Positions 8,302 to 17,158 of a stretch of DNA of 64,000 nucleotides are shown here, one piece after another (within the stretch, counting starts at the first letter, position 1; each line of letters opens with the position of its first letter). This stretch comes from Acetobacter farinalis (GTDB lineage: Bacteria; Pseudomonadota; Alphaproteobacteria; Acetobacterales; Acetobacteraceae). A program made the translations under genes and the position numbers. The notes below the pieces were generated by a model. The model saw nothing but the letters and a program-made list of their open reading frames with translations, was not told the DNA's origin and did no database searches. The stretch is from the NCBI RefSeq assembly GCF_011516935.1, contig NZ_WOTF01000001.1:124001-188000 (forward strand), given 5' to 3'.

Positions 8302-8801
8302 AACTCTGGTCTGTTTTGCAAAAGAACGCGGGCATGAAGAATAATTCTGTCACGCCCGCACTCGCTTTTCTGATTGCCGATGTCGCGCTCGGGGTGGCTT
8401 TTGTGCTGCTGCCTCCGGTTGTTCTGGGTTTTCTGGTGCTGTTGAAAGACGTGTTTGGCGTGCTGATCCTGCCCTTCAGTTTTCTGTTCGGGCTGGCGGG
8501 CTGGTCTTCCGATATGTCCTCGCTGGACAGCGTGATGGGCGGGCTGACCCCCAGCATGCTGCGCCACCCCATTCGCGCCGTTATAGCCGCGGCGTTTATC
8601 GCTCTTGGCGGCCTCTGCTCCGTTCTGGCATGCAGCAGCCCGCGCGCCGCGCATGTTGAACGGCTTGTGGCCCCTGTGTTCACGGTTGTGGCTATTCTGC
8701 TGATGGGTGTGGATGTTGGGCTGGTCTTGCTGCCCGCCCTGCTGCTCCAGCTTTCAGCGCTGCGTTATCCTGAACTGGATTTTTTCACGCGTAGAAAATA
8801 G
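8286..8801 (+). CDS. Membrane protein, unknown function
   Basis: This protein of up to 171 residues has about four hydrophobic segments (roughly residues 25-45, 48-70, 98-118 and 130-155) and ends in a charged tail (PELDFFTRRK). The ATG at 8286 overlaps the end of the coiled-coil gene by 16 bases; an internal ATG at 8334 would remove the first 16 residues and may be the real start. Overlap and order suggest one transcript with the upstream gene. No family is recognised. Confidence 0.6.
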   Translation: MVERLKLWSVLQKNAGMKNNSVTPALAFLIADVALGVAFVLLPPVVLGFLVLLKDVFGVLILPFSFLFGLAGWSSDMSSLDSVMGGLTPSMLRHPIRAVIAAAFIALGGLCSVLACSSPRAAHVERLVAPVFTVVAILLMGVDVGLVLLPALLLQLSALRYPELDFFTRRK

Positions 8802-8841
8802 CGGCCTGTTCCGTTCTGGCAGAGCAGTCGTGTGGAGGCAG

Positions 8842-8875
8842 GCCGCGTCCACGCAGTGTGGCGGACGCGGCTCTT
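8842..8875 (+). terminator. Probable terminator between convergent genes
   Basis: GCCGCGTCC (8842-8850) pairs with GGACGCGGC (8863-8871), followed by TCTTTCC. It lies between the plus-strand membrane protein gene and the minus-strand dehydrogenase gene. Confidence 0.55.
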
Positions 8876-8882
8876 TCCAGGG

Positions 8883-10310
8883 TTATGGAAAAATCTTGCC
8901 CGGATTCATCAAGTTTTTCGGGTCCAGCGCAGTTTTGATCTTGCGCATGCTGTCCAGTTCCGCACCGCCGCGCCATGAGGGCATCATGTAGGTTTTAAGC
9001 TGCCCGACCCCGTGTTCGGCGGAGAAGGAACCGTCCAGCCCGCGGACAATATTGGCCACGGTATCCATCATGGCATGGTCCTGCGCCAGAAAGGCTTTGG
9101 GGTCCATGCCCTCGGGCTGCACCAGATTGAAATGGATGTTGCCATCTCCAATATGTCCGAACGGAGCCACGCGCATGCCGGGGATCAAGGCCTCACACGC
9201 GGCTGTTGCGGTTTTGATGAAGTCCGGAATAGCAGAAAGCGGTACAGAGACATCATTTTTCACGGATGCCCCGGCGCGTTTCTGGGCTTCCGCATGTTCT
9301 TCACGAATCATCCAGAGCGCCTGACGCTGGCTTTCACTTTCCGCCAGCACGGCATCTGTCACCAGCCCCTCCTCGAGTGCCTGCCCCAGAACCTCTTCCA
9401 TCAGGGTGCGCAGGCTTTCATCCGCGCGCGGGCTGCCCAGTTCCACCAGCGCATAGGCTGCGGCGGGTTCGGACAGGGGCAGGGCGGCCCCTTCAATCAG
9501 GGTGTTGACCAGCGCCATGCTGGTGCCGGACATATATTCAAAAGCCTGAATGGCCGCCGGGTTCTGCCTGCGGAAGGCGGCGAACAGTTTCAGAACATCA
9601 TCCACGCTGGAGAGCGCGCACAGGGCTGTCTCACGGGAACGGGGGGCGGGCTGAAGCTGAAGAATGGCGGTGGTGATAATGCCAAGTGTGCCCTCCGAGC
9701 CAATCAGAAGCTGCCGCAGGGCGTATCCGGTGTTGTCCTTGCGCAGGCGGCGCATCAGGTTCAGCACCTGTCCGTCCGGCAGGACAGCTTCCAGCCCCAG
9801 GGCCAGTTCCCGTGCATTGCCATAACGCACGGTGTTGTTTCCGCCCGCGTTGGTGGCCAGAATGCCCCCAATTTCAGCAGACCCTTCAGAAGAAATGGAA
9901 AGGGGCAGCATCAGCCCTTCCGCCTTGGCTGCATCCTGTGCGGCCTTGAGCGTGACACCAGCCTCCAGTGTCATGGTCAGGTCTGCGTGGTCAATGCTGT
10001 GGATACGTGTCATGCGCACGGTGGAAATGACAATGGCCCTGCCGCTTTCATCCGGTGTAGCCCCACCCACCATGCTGGTGTTCCCTCCCTGCGGGACCAT
10101 GGGAATGCCATACTCCGCGCACAGCGCGACAGCTTTTGCACACTCTTCCGTCGTGGCGGGGCGCAGAACGGCAGCGCAACGGCCGTGATAGAGCATGCGC
10201 CAGTCCGTGCAGAATGCCTCTGTGTCTCCGGCTTCGGTCAGCAGCCCGGATGGACCGAGAAGTGCCAGAAGCGCGTCATGAAGGGCAAGGGGAAGGAGCG
10301 TGTCAGGCAT
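8883..10310 (-). CDS. FAD-linked D-2-hydroxyacid dehydrogenase (GlcD/D2HGDH family)
   Basis: The protein belongs to the vanillyl-alcohol-oxidase flavoprotein family, which oxidises D-lactate, glycolate or D-2-hydroxyglutarate. The FAD-binding part is visible as VPQGGNTSMVGGA near residue 75 and the GSAEIGGILATNAGG stretch; the C-terminal cap contains the catalytic-type motifs APFGHIGDGNIHFN and SAEHGVGQLK, and ends with LDPKNLMNPGKIFP, all typical. Start at 10310 (475 residues) is preceded by AAGG eight bases upstream; a longer frame to 10397 runs into the previous gene. It is the last gene of a run from cysQ. The substrate cannot be told from sequence; a lactate or 2-hydroxyglutarate enzyme is most likely. 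Confidence 0.9.
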   Translation of the reverse strand: MPDTLLPLALHDALLALLGPSGLLTEAGDTEAFCTDWRMLYHGRCAAVLRPATTEECAKAVALCAEYGIPMVPQGGNTSMVGGATPDESGRAIVISTVRMTRIHSIDHADLTMTLEAGVTLKAAQDAAKAEGLMLPLSISSEGSAEIGGILATNAGGNNTVRYGNARELALGLEAVLPDGQVLNLMRRLRKDNTGYALRQLLIGSEGTLGIITTAILQLQPAPRSRETALCALSSVDDVLKLFAAFRRQNPAAIQAFEYMSGTSMALVNTLIEGAALPLSEPAAAYALVELGSPRADESLRTLMEEVLGQALEEGLVTDAVLAESESQRQALWMIREEHAEAQKRAGASVKNDVSVPLSAIPDFIKTATAACEALIPGMRVAPFGHIGDGNIHFNLVQPEGMDPKAFLAQDHAMMDTVANIVRGLDGSFSAEHGVGQLKTYMMPSWRGGAELDSMRKIKTALDPKNLMNPGKIFP

Positions 10311-10377
10311 GGGCTGGACCTTGAGCAGGAACGTGAGTGAGGGTGGAGAAAATGTGTGATCAGGGTGCGGGGTTTGC

Positions 10378-10923
10378 TTAATAAAGATACCGCGCATTGT
10401 CTGTCACCGGATGAAAGGTGGCATAAAACAGATGGAAAAGCTGTGTTCCGGCTATCCCTGTCAGTAATCCGGCCACCACAGCTACGAAAATAATCATCAG
10501 CCGGGGGTAGTTGCTGTCCATCATTTTCATGGTCAGCATGCTGCGGGCCTCTTCATGGGCTGTTTGCGCAAGATAGAGCTGGGATCTCAGGCTTTCATTG
10601 TTCCCCCGAACAATCCGCAGATTGTGCTCCATGCGGTTCAGCGCTTCTCCCCGGTCATGAAGCTGAACACGCAGGGTATGGACGGTGTTTTCCAGCTCCC
10701 GGCTTTGTGCATCATCCCGTGCCATGCGGGCCGCGTTCAGCCTTTCGCTCTGCGGGGCCAGAGCCTGAAACAGGTTTTTCAGCGCACCGCCGGTCACACC
10801 ATCACGCCGGGCGCGGGCCTTGATGGCTTCCAGCGCGGAGGAGGACTGGCCTTCCTGATCTTCCAGCGCCAGTGCGAGAATATCAGACAGGATCTTGATT
10901 TCTTTCGGGTCCATATCGCTCAT
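10378..10923 (-). CDS. Coiled-coil protein with C-terminal membrane anchor
   Basis: The 181-residue protein has a helical N-terminal domain (residues 5-55), a coiled coil (about 60-130) and one hydrophobic segment near the C-terminus (IIFVAVVAGLLTGIAGTQLF), leaving a short tail. That layout suggests a tail-anchored inner-membrane protein with a cytoplasmic coiled coil. Its start overlaps the stop of the threonylcarbamoyl-AMP synthase gene by four bases (ATGA, 10920-10923), so it is co-translated with it. No family is recognised. Confidence 0.65.
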   Translation of the reverse strand: MSDMDPKEIKILSDILALALEDQEGQSSSALEAIKARARRDGVTGGALKNLFQALAPQSERLNAARMARDDAQSRELENTVHTLRVQLHDRGEALNRMEHNLRIVRGNNESLRSQLYLAQTAHEEARSMLTMKMMDSNYPRLMIIFVAVVAGLLTGIAGTQLFHLFYATFHPVTDNARYLY

Positions 10924-11912
10924 GGCGCGTCTGGCTCCGTGGGTCTGGGGGCGGCGGCCCGGTTCAGGCGGTCCTGAATGGCCAGCCCGAGCCCCTGCGC
11001 AGGGATGGGCTGCACGGCAAGGCCGGTTAGGTCAAAAACCTGCTGCTGGCTGTCCAGAAACCGCAGCCCCGCGAACAGGCGCGCCGCCGCTTCCTCCAGA
11101 TTTCCCTCTGAACTGAGATTCCACGTAACAGCCGCATCGGGCAGGGGGTGCGGGCCAAAAGCCAGAAGCCCTTCCTGCGGGCCGACAGAGGTGGCGTTCA
11201 GGCGCACGGGCAGGCTGGGGGCGTAGTGAGAAAGCATGCGGCCCGGAGAAAGGGGGGCGACATCGAACCCGGTTTCAGGCCGGGCAATGGGGCCGCACAG
11301 GGCTTCCAGCGCCTCCACCGGCACGCCACCGGGGCGGAGCAGGCAGGGGCGGCCCGGAGAACTCAGGTCCAGCACCGTGCTTTCCAGCCCCACCGCGCAG
11401 GGGCCGGTATCCAGCACGGCATCAATCCGGCCATCCAGTTCCTCCAGAACATGGCTTGCTTCTGAAGGGCTGATGCGGCCGGAGCGATTGGCTGAAGGAG
11501 CCGCAACAGGGCGGCCCACAGCATGCAGCAGGGCCAGAACGGCGTCTCCCTTGGGCACCCGCACGGCAAGAGAGGAGAGACCATCGGCCGCGAGGTCACT
11601 CACCGTGCTGCCGGGCGCGCGGGGGAGCACCAGTGTCAGGGGGCCAGGCCAGAAGCGCTCCGCCAGCGCGCGGGCCAGCGGGGTGGCCTGCACCTGCGTA
11701 AAAGCCTCTTCCGCGCTGGCAAAATGGCTGATCAGCGGGTTGAAGCGCGGGCGGTTCTTGGCTTCAAAAATACGCGCCACGGCGGTGGGGTTCGTGGCAT
11801 CTCCCCCCAAGCCGTAAACGGTTTCCGTGCCGAACGCCACCAGCCCGCCATCCCGCAGAATACGGGCGGCGGTGGCAATGCCAGTAGGGGTGGCGGTCAG
11901 GCGTTCGGTCAT
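10920..11912 (-). CDS. sua5: Threonylcarbamoyl-AMP synthase, long Sua5 form
   Basis: This enzyme makes threonylcarbamoyl-AMP from threonine, bicarbonate and ATP, the first step of t6A37 modification of ANN-decoding tRNAs. The YrdC domain occupies residues 1-200 (GTETVYGLGGDATN, KNRPRFNPLISH, the PLTLVLPR strand, SANRSG, LDTGPCAVGLESTVLD). The C-terminal Sua5 domain (about 225-330, beginning at the SPGRMLSHYAP linker) makes it the long form. I start it at the ATG at 11912, preceded by AGGA five bases upstream; the longer frame to 12179 runs into cysQ. It sits between cysQ and the coiled-coil protein gene. Confidence 0.92.
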   Translation of the reverse strand: MTERLTATPTGIATAARILRDGGLVAFGTETVYGLGGDATNPTAVARIFEAKNRPRFNPLISHFASAEEAFTQVQATPLARALAERFWPGPLTLVLPRAPGSTVSDLAADGLSSLAVRVPKGDAVLALLHAVGRPVAAPSANRSGRISPSEASHVLEELDGRIDAVLDTGPCAVGLESTVLDLSSPGRPCLLRPGGVPVEALEALCGPIARPETGFDVAPLSPGRMLSHYAPSLPVRLNATSVGPQEGLLAFGPHPLPDAAVTWNLSSEGNLEEAAARLFAGLRFLDSQQQVFDLTGLAVQPIPAQGLGLAIQDRLNRAAAPRPTEPDAP

Positions 11913-11988
11913 AAGGGTCCTGTTCAACAATCCGGCAGGCACGGCGTTTGGGTAGAAAAACCGTGCCGTGCAACCGGAGCAGGGGGGA

Positions 11989-12759
11989 TCATATCTGCCC
12001 GGTGCAGACGAATGGCGGGTTTTTCCAGCCCGGCTTGCCGTAGAGCAGCGGACTGCCATCCAGCAGTGTGACGTGGCCTCCCGCGGCTTCCACAATAGCC
12101 TGCGGGGCGGCTGTGTCCCACTCCATGGTTGGGCCAAGGCGCGGGTAGAAATCAACCACACCTTCCGCCACACGTGCAAATTTCACGGCGGACCCGATAT
12201 TCCCCACGGAGGCCACGCGGCGTTCCCCCAGATAGGCGGCCAGACGCGGGTCATCCGCATAATGGCGGGAGGCCAGAACGCTCAGCCCCTCAGCCGGGGG
12301 GACGCGGGTGTGGATCAGGCTTGTGCCGTTTCTGTCCCGGCGCTGCGCGGGCAGGCCGACGCCGCCGGTGTAAAGCTGATGGTACGCAGGCAGCGCCATG
12401 GCGCCCAGCACGGCCCGGCCGTTGCGCACAAGGCCGATATTCACCGTAAAATCATCCCGCCCGGCGGCGAATTCCCGCGTGCCATCCAGCGGGTCCACCA
12501 GCCAGTAGGCTTCGGATACTGCTCCGGGTAGCCCGGACGCCACTTCTTCTTCCGCAATCACCGGAATATCCGGCACAGCGGTGCGCAGGCCCTTGAGGAT
12601 GTGGGCTTCTGCCGCGTGGTCCGCTTCCGTAACGGGAGAAGAGTCCGTTTTGGTCAGCGTTTCAAAACCCCGCGCGCGAATGGTGCGGATAATTTCGGCG
12701 GCTTCATCCGCCAGTCTGGCTGCGAGGGCCAGCAGGTCAGCGTCGGTATGGGTGCTCAT
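11989..12759 (-). CDS. cysQ: 3'(2'),5'-bisphosphate nucleotidase CysQ
   Basis: CysQ removes the 3' phosphate from PAP, a by-product of sulfate assimilation, and so prevents its build-up. The protein is an inositol-monophosphatase fold enzyme: the metal-binding IAEEE (residues 68-72), WLVDPLDGTREF (residues 86-97) and WDTAAPQAIVEAAGG motifs are all present. The length of 256 residues is normal. It is the first gene of the minus-strand run cysQ-sua5-coiled coil-dehydrogenase and is divergent from pepA. A family member acting on inositol phosphate is the alternative. Confidence 0.92.
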   Translation of the reverse strand: MSTHTDADLLALAARLADEAAEIIRTIRARGFETLTKTDSSPVTEADHAAEAHILKGLRTAVPDIPVIAEEEVASGLPGAVSEAYWLVDPLDGTREFAAGRDDFTVNIGLVRNGRAVLGAMALPAYHQLYTGGVGLPAQRRDRNGTSLIHTRVPPAEGLSVLASRHYADDPRLAAYLGERRVASVGNIGSAVKFARVAEGVVDFYPRLGPTMEWDTAAPQAIVEAAGGHVTLLDGSPLLYGKPGWKNPPFVCTGQI

Positions 12760-12937
12760 CAGACCATCATACGACAGGAACGCCAGCGCGTCATGCCCCG
12801 GATATGCGGGGAAGTCTTGCGTACCGGTTTTGTGTGTCGGTTTTTTGAACCTGCGCGGACTGCCCTATTGCCAAGGGGCGAGGCCGGACGTACCCAGTCT
12901 GTTACAAATATCAAGACGGACACGGAGGCCAGCCGCC

Positions 12938-14407
12938 ATGCTTCAGATTTCATTCTCTTCTCAAACCCTGCCAGATGGCGGGGCGCTGGCTCTTTTACTG
13001 GCTGAAGGGCAGGACCGCCCGGCTATTTTTGAAGCCGCCGACAAGGCAACGGGCGGTGCCCTGAGCCGCGCGGTGGAAGCTGATGACTTCACCGGCAAGG
13101 AAGGCTCAACCTGCGTTGTGCTGGCACCCGGTGCCGGTTTTTCCCGTATTGTGCTGATTGGCGTGGGCAAGGCCGATGCCCTTGGTCCGAAAGAAGCGGA
13201 AGCGGCTGGCGGTGTTGCGGCCTCCGTTTTCGGTGCGCAGGAAACCGCAAGCGTTGCTCTGGGTAATGTACCGCAGGCTCTTGCCGCCTCTGTTGCGCAG
13301 GGTGCGGTGCTGGGGGCGTACCATTTCTCCCTGTATTACAGCACCCCGGATGCCGGCAAAAAGCACCGTCTGGCTGCCATGACTGTTCTGACGGAAGACC
13401 CGACCGCAGCCGCAGCCGCGTGGGCACCGCTCTCCGCCGTGGCGCGTGGCGTGATCCTGACGCGTGATCTGGTGACAGAACCCGCCAATGTGCTGAACCC
13501 CGAAGAATTCACCGCCCGTGTCACCACGCTGCGCAGCCTTGGGCTGGAAGTGGATGTGCTGGACCGTGCCGATATGGAGAAGCTGGGCTTTGGTGCCCTG
13601 CTGGGCGTGGCGCAGGGCAGCGCGAATGAACCGCGCACAGTCATCATGCGCTGGAACGGTGGCGCGAAGGATGACGCCCCGCTGGCCTTTATCGGCAAGG
13701 GTGTGACGTTTGACTCCGGCGGTATTTCCATCAAACCGGCTGCCGGAATGGAGGAAATGAAAGAGGATATGGCGGGTGCCGCCACCGTGACCGGCCTGAT
13801 GGCAGCCCTTGCTGGCCGCAAGGCGAAGGTGAATGCAGTGGGTGTGATCGGGCTGGTGGAAAACATGGTTTCCGGCACGGCCCAGCGCCCGGGTGACGTT
13901 GTGCGCAGTGCGTCCGGCCAGACCATTGAAGTGCTGAATACGGATGCCGAAGGCCGTCTCGTGCTGGCTGATATTCTCTGGTATGCGCGGGACCGGTTCG
14001 CACCGAAACTGATGGTGGACCTCGCCACCCTGACAGGTGCGATCATCATCAGCCTTGGTCATGAATATGCGGGTCTGTTCTCCAATAATGATGCCCTCTC
14101 CGCCACCCTGACCGCGGCAGGGGAGGTAACGGGTGACAAGCTGTGGCGCATGCCGCTGGGCGCGGAGTATGACGCCATGCTGAAATCCGACATTGCGGAC
14201 ATGAAAAACATTGGCGGTCGCCCCGGCGGTTCCATCACGGCGGCGCAGTTCCTCAAGCGCTTTGTGGGGGAAACGCCGTGGGCGCATCTGGATATTGCAG
14301 GCACGGCCTGGTCCAAAACATCCCGCAATGGCCAGCCTAAAGGGGCCAGCGGCTTCGGTGTGCGTCTCCTGAACGAATTTGTTCGGAAAAATTACGAAAC
14401 AGTCTGA
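12938..14407 (+). CDS. pepA: Leucyl aminopeptidase PepA (M17)
   Basis: PepA is a hexameric cytoplasmic di-metal aminopeptidase that removes N-terminal residues from peptides; in some bacteria it also binds DNA. The metal-binding and catalytic segments are visible: GKGVTFDSGG (residues 253-262, with Lys254 and Asp259) and NTDAEGRLVLAD (334-345). The ATG at 12938 has GGAGG nine bases upstream and gives 489 residues, the family norm; an open frame extending back to 12581 runs through cysQ antisense and is not coding. In many Proteobacteria pepA is next to holC; here holC lies at 27.6 kb instead. Confidence 0.95.
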   Translation: MLQISFSSQTLPDGGALALLLAEGQDRPAIFEAADKATGGALSRAVEADDFTGKEGSTCVVLAPGAGFSRIVLIGVGKADALGPKEAEAAGGVAASVFGAQETASVALGNVPQALAASVAQGAVLGAYHFSLYYSTPDAGKKHRLAAMTVLTEDPTAAAAAWAPLSAVARGVILTRDLVTEPANVLNPEEFTARVTTLRSLGLEVDVLDRADMEKLGFGALLGVAQGSANEPRTVIMRWNGGAKDDAPLAFIGKGVTFDSGGISIKPAAGMEEMKEDMAGAATVTGLMAALAGRKAKVNAVGVIGLVENMVSGTAQRPGDVVRSASGQTIEVLNTDAEGRLVLADILWYARDRFAPKLMVDLATLTGAIIISLGHEYAGLFSNNDALSATLTAAGEVTGDKLWRMPLGAEYDAMLKSDIADMKNIGGRPGGSITAAQFLKRFVGETPWAHLDIAGTAWSKTSRNGQPKGASGFGVRLLNEFVRKNYETV

Positions 14408-14430
14408 GTTTTTTAGATCCTGCATGATGG

Positions 14431-14460
14431 AAAAAGGGCCTCTTGTGAGGCCCTTTTTTT
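14431..14460. terminator. Bidirectional intrinsic terminator after pepA
   Basis: GGGCCTC (14436-14442) and GAGGCCC (14447-14453) form a perfect stem with a four-base loop, flanked by five A on the left and seven T on the right. It can end pepA on the plus strand and the convergent dehydrogenase on the minus strand. Confidence 0.9.
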
Positions 14461-14470
14461 GTGGGAGGCG

Positions 14471-15226
14471 TCACACTTGCCCGGCTTCGGCCATCCACTG
14501 CACCGCGTCCTCACCAGCGGGGATTCTGAGGGGCGCGTTTGGGTCGGTCGCGGTCCGCCAGACGGCCTCGGCGACGTCAACCGAATGGGTGACGGGTCCG
14601 TTTGCGTCGCGAAACCCTGCGATCATGCCTTCAATCATCGGTTTGTAATCGGCGTTGTCCAGCCCGCGGAGATGCGGCAAGGCGTTATTGCCAAAACTTG
14701 TTTCGGGCGAGCGGCCGGGCAGAACGATATGCACACGCACGCCGAAGGGAGCCACTTCAATCGCGAGGCTTTCGGTGAGTGCGTTCACGGCTGCCTTGCT
14801 GGCGCGATAAACGCCGATCAACGGCAGGGGCTTGAGTGTCGCACTTGATGTGACATTGATGATTGTGCCGCTGCGGCGCTCGCGGAAGCGGGGCAGGACG
14901 GCCTGGATCGTTGCCAGCGTGCCGAGGGTGTTGGTTTCGAACAACTGGCGCGCCGTCTCCGGCTCTGTCAGTTCGACCGGCACGGCGGCGCCGAACCCGG
15001 CATTGTTGACCAGCACATCAATCTCACCCGCCTGCGCAAACGCGCTCTGGACACTCTGCGGATCGGTAACGTCGAGCGGCAGAATGGTGAGCTGATCTGA
15101 CACCGGCAGGATGTCAGGTGTGGGCTGCCGCATCGTGGCGATAACGCGCCAGCCTTTTTCAAGGAACAGTTTCGCGGTCTCGAGGCCGAAGCCTGAGGAA
15201 CAGCCGGTAATGAAAATGGTGGGCAT
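14471..15226 (-). CDS. Short-chain dehydrogenase/reductase
   Basis: A classical SDR: cofactor motif TGCSSGFGLE (residues 7-16), structural NNAG, catalytic Ser in VTSSATLK, and YRASK as the Tyr-x3-Lys pair. I start it at the ATG at 15226 (251 residues), directly before MPTIFITG; the extra 15 residues of a longer frame overlap the divergent promoter. The gene faces an AraC-family regulator across a 60-base gap, which suggests that the regulator controls it. The substrate is not identifiable. Confidence 0.85.
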   Translation of the reverse strand: MPTIFITGCSSGFGLETAKLFLEKGWRVIATMRQPTPDILPVSDQLTILPLDVTDPQSVQSAFAQAGEIDVLVNNAGFGAAVPVELTEPETARQLFETNTLGTLATIQAVLPRFRERRSGTIINVTSSATLKPLPLIGVYRASKAAVNALTESLAIEVAPFGVRVHIVLPGRSPETSFGNNALPHLRGLDNADYKPMIEGMIAGFRDANGPVTHSVDVAEAVWRTATDPNAPLRIPAGEDAVQWMAEAGQV

Positions 15227-15286
15227 AGGCACGCTCCGGGTTGGTGAGTGAGCGTTCAGATATGGTCGCAAAACAGAAGATCATCT

Positions 15287-16237
15287 ATGGTTGAACGTAT
15301 CGAATTCATTGGCGATAGTCCTGTTATGCCTGTTGATCCCCTTGCTGAGATTGTGACCCTGCTCCAGCCATCGGCGAGTTATTCCAAACTGGTCGACTAT
15401 GCCGGACGATGGCGCATCCACCGTAACATCGAGGGGAAACCAGTGTTTTTCGCGGTTCTGGAGGGGGAGTGCAGGGTCGTCTCCTCCGGTCGGCCGCCGA
15501 TTATCGTGCGGAAGGGGGATTTTGTGCTCTCCCCCTCGACCAACGATCATATGATTGAAAGTCTCGACGCACCGCCTCCCGGAATGGCGATGATGCCGAC
15601 AGAAATCAGCACGGGGCGTTTCCGGATCGGGCCGCCGGAGGAGCCGGTCAATCTCAGGATGCAGGTCGGGCTTTGCACGTTCGCTTCACCCGATGCAGCG
15701 TTGCTTGTCTCTCTCCTGCCCGCCATGATCGTGACCAGCGGGGAGCCACGCCTCGCGCTGCTGCTCCAGCTTGTGGGGGATGAGACGCGCCATTCCCGGC
15801 CGGGGCGGGAACTGGTTCTGGAGCGCCTGCTTGAGGTGCTGCTGATCGAGGCGCTGCGCAGCGGGGCCGATGTCATGTCCATGCCAAGTGTTGCGCGCGG
15901 GCTGGCGGATGAGCGTCTTGTTTCCGCGCTGCGGGCCATGCATGCGCGGCCCGCACGGCGCTGGACCGTTGAGGCACTGGCCTCGGAGGCTGCCATGTCA
16001 CGTTCCGCGTTTTTCACGCGCTTCAAGCGTATCGTGGGGCAGCCGCCAATGGCGTATCTGCTGGCATGGCGCATGGCGCTTGCCAAGCGCCTGCTCCGCA
16101 CACGTGAACTGGGGATTGAGCATATTGCAGCCCAGGTTGGCTATGGCTCCGCAAGCACGTTCAGCACGGCTTTCACGCACCATGTCGGCATGCCGCCCAT
16201 GCGCTATGTTCGGGAGACCGGCTCAGTTCAGTCATAA
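15287..16237 (+). CDS. AraC-family transcriptional regulator with cupin sensor domain
   Basis: The N-terminal half (to about residue 190) resembles the cupin-type AraC sensor domain (AraC_binding/Cupin_6), including the DPLAEIVTLLQP opening and a GKPVFFAVLEGECRV strand. The C-terminal 100 residues carry two helix-turn-helix motifs: WTVEALASEAAMSRSAFFTR and LGIEHIAAQVGYGSASTFST, then the AraC ending GMPPMRYVRE. The start is uncertain: GTG at 15248, ATG at 15287 (chosen) and ATG at 15326 are all in frame, none with a strong ribosome site. It is divergent from a short-chain dehydrogenase, its probable target. Confidence 0.85.
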   Translation: MVERIEFIGDSPVMPVDPLAEIVTLLQPSASYSKLVDYAGRWRIHRNIEGKPVFFAVLEGECRVVSSGRPPIIVRKGDFVLSPSTNDHMIESLDAPPPGMAMMPTEISTGRFRIGPPEEPVNLRMQVGLCTFASPDAALLVSLLPAMIVTSGEPRLALLLQLVGDETRHSRPGRELVLERLLEVLLIEALRSGADVMSMPSVARGLADERLVSALRAMHARPARRWTVEALASEAAMSRSAFFTRFKRIVGQPPMAYLLAWRMALAKRLLRTRELGIEHIAAQVGYGSASTFSTAFTHHVGMPPMRYVRETGSVQS

Positions 16238-16291
16238 CAGCCACAGCCCTAACCCCAGCCAACCGCCCCCCTCAGCCTTCAGTCTCAGGGG

Positions 16292-16324
16292 GCCTGCCCG
16301 CCGGGTGGTGTTGAGCGGGCAGGC
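16292..16324. terminator. Hairpin between convergent genes
   Basis: GCCTGCCCGC (16292-16301) pairs perfectly with GCGGGCAGGC (16315-16324) over a 13-base loop. It lies between the AraC regulator gene and a convergent dehydrogenase gene. No T-run follows, so termination is probable but not certain. Confidence 0.5.
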
Positions 16325-16345
16325 GGATAGTACTCCCTGTCCGGC

Positions 16346-17107
16346 TCAGATGGCCTGACCGCCCGAGACTTCGATCCGTTGGGCATTGATCCAGCGATTG
16401 TCCTCGGACAGCAGTGAGGCAATCATCGGACCGATATCATCCGGCAGGCCCGGGCGGCCGAGAGCGGTTGCTTCCGCGATGTGCCGCGCCATGTCCGGAT
16501 TATCCCGCACCACGCCTCCCGAAAAATCCGTCTGGATGGCACCGGGAGCCACCGTATTGACGGCGATGCGGCGGGAGCCGAGTTCCTTGGCCATGTAGTG
16601 TGTCATGACTTCCACCGCGCCTTTCATGGAGGCATAGGCAATCCGGCCGGGATACGCGAAGCGGGTCAGGCCTGAAGAGATGTTTACAATCCGCCCACCG
16701 TCCGCAATCAGCGGCAGCAGGGTCTGGGTCAGGAACAGCGGGCCTTTGACGTGAACGCGATAGGCTGCGTCAAGATCCTCCTCCGTGACGTCCCCGAGCA
16801 GGCCACTGTGTGATGTTCCAGCCATATTGACCAGATAATCAAAGCGCTCGGCTCCCCATTCAGCCAGTGCATGTCGAATGGTTTCGGCAAAAGCCGGGAA
16901 GGCGCTGGTGTCACCGGTATCGAGTGGGAATGCGATGGCCCGGGCTCCGTGGCGTTCCACAGAGGCCACAACATCGTCCGCAGCGGCGCGGTTGGCGTGG
17001 TAGGTGAAAAGTGAGCTGACGCCGCGTCTGGCAAGCGCTTCAACAGTTGAGCGCCCGAGACCGCGGCTCCCGCCGGTGACGATGGCAATGGTTTTTACGA
17101 CAGACAT
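16346..17107 (-). CDS. Short-chain dehydrogenase/reductase
   Basis: A second SDR of 253 residues with TGGSRGLGRS as cofactor motif (near residue 10), NMAG in place of the usual NNAG, catalytic Ser in NISSGL, and YASMK as the Tyr-x3-Lys pair. The C-terminal ISGG-like ending (IEVSGGQAI) is typical of 3-oxoacyl-ACP-reductase-like members. The ATG at 17107 has GGAGA about eight bases upstream; a longer frame to 17197 enters the divergent promoter. It faces a LysR regulator across about 100 bases. The substrate is unknown. Confidence 0.85.
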   Translation of the reverse strand: MSVVKTIAIVTGGSRGLGRSTVEALARRGVSSLFTYHANRAAADDVVASVERHGARAIAFPLDTGDTSAFPAFAETIRHALAEWGAERFDYLVNMAGTSHSGLLGDVTEEDLDAAYRVHVKGPLFLTQTLLPLIADGGRIVNISSGLTRFAYPGRIAYASMKGAVEVMTHYMAKELGSRRIAVNTVAPGAIQTDFSGGVVRDNPDMARHIAEATALGRPGLPDDIGPMIASLLSEDNRWINAQRIEVSGGQAI

Positions 17108-17158
17108 GGAATTCTCCGTTTGATGACGGCCCCATGTTGGCCACACCGGAGCACGTTC

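Noticed and set aside
9012-10340. 442-residue open frame on the plus strand opposite the 2-hydroxyacid dehydrogenase gene
   Set aside because: It is antisense to a complete, motif-bearing enzyme gene; its translation is His/Gly/Arg-rich with no domain, as expected for the reverse of GC-rich coding DNA.
12581-12937. N-terminal extension of PepA by 119 residues
   Set aside because: It is the antisense of cysQ; GGAGG before 12938 and the family length place the start there.
13106-14425. 439-residue open frame opposite pepA
   Set aside because: Antisense to an intact M17 peptidase; no ribosome site and no recognisable domain.
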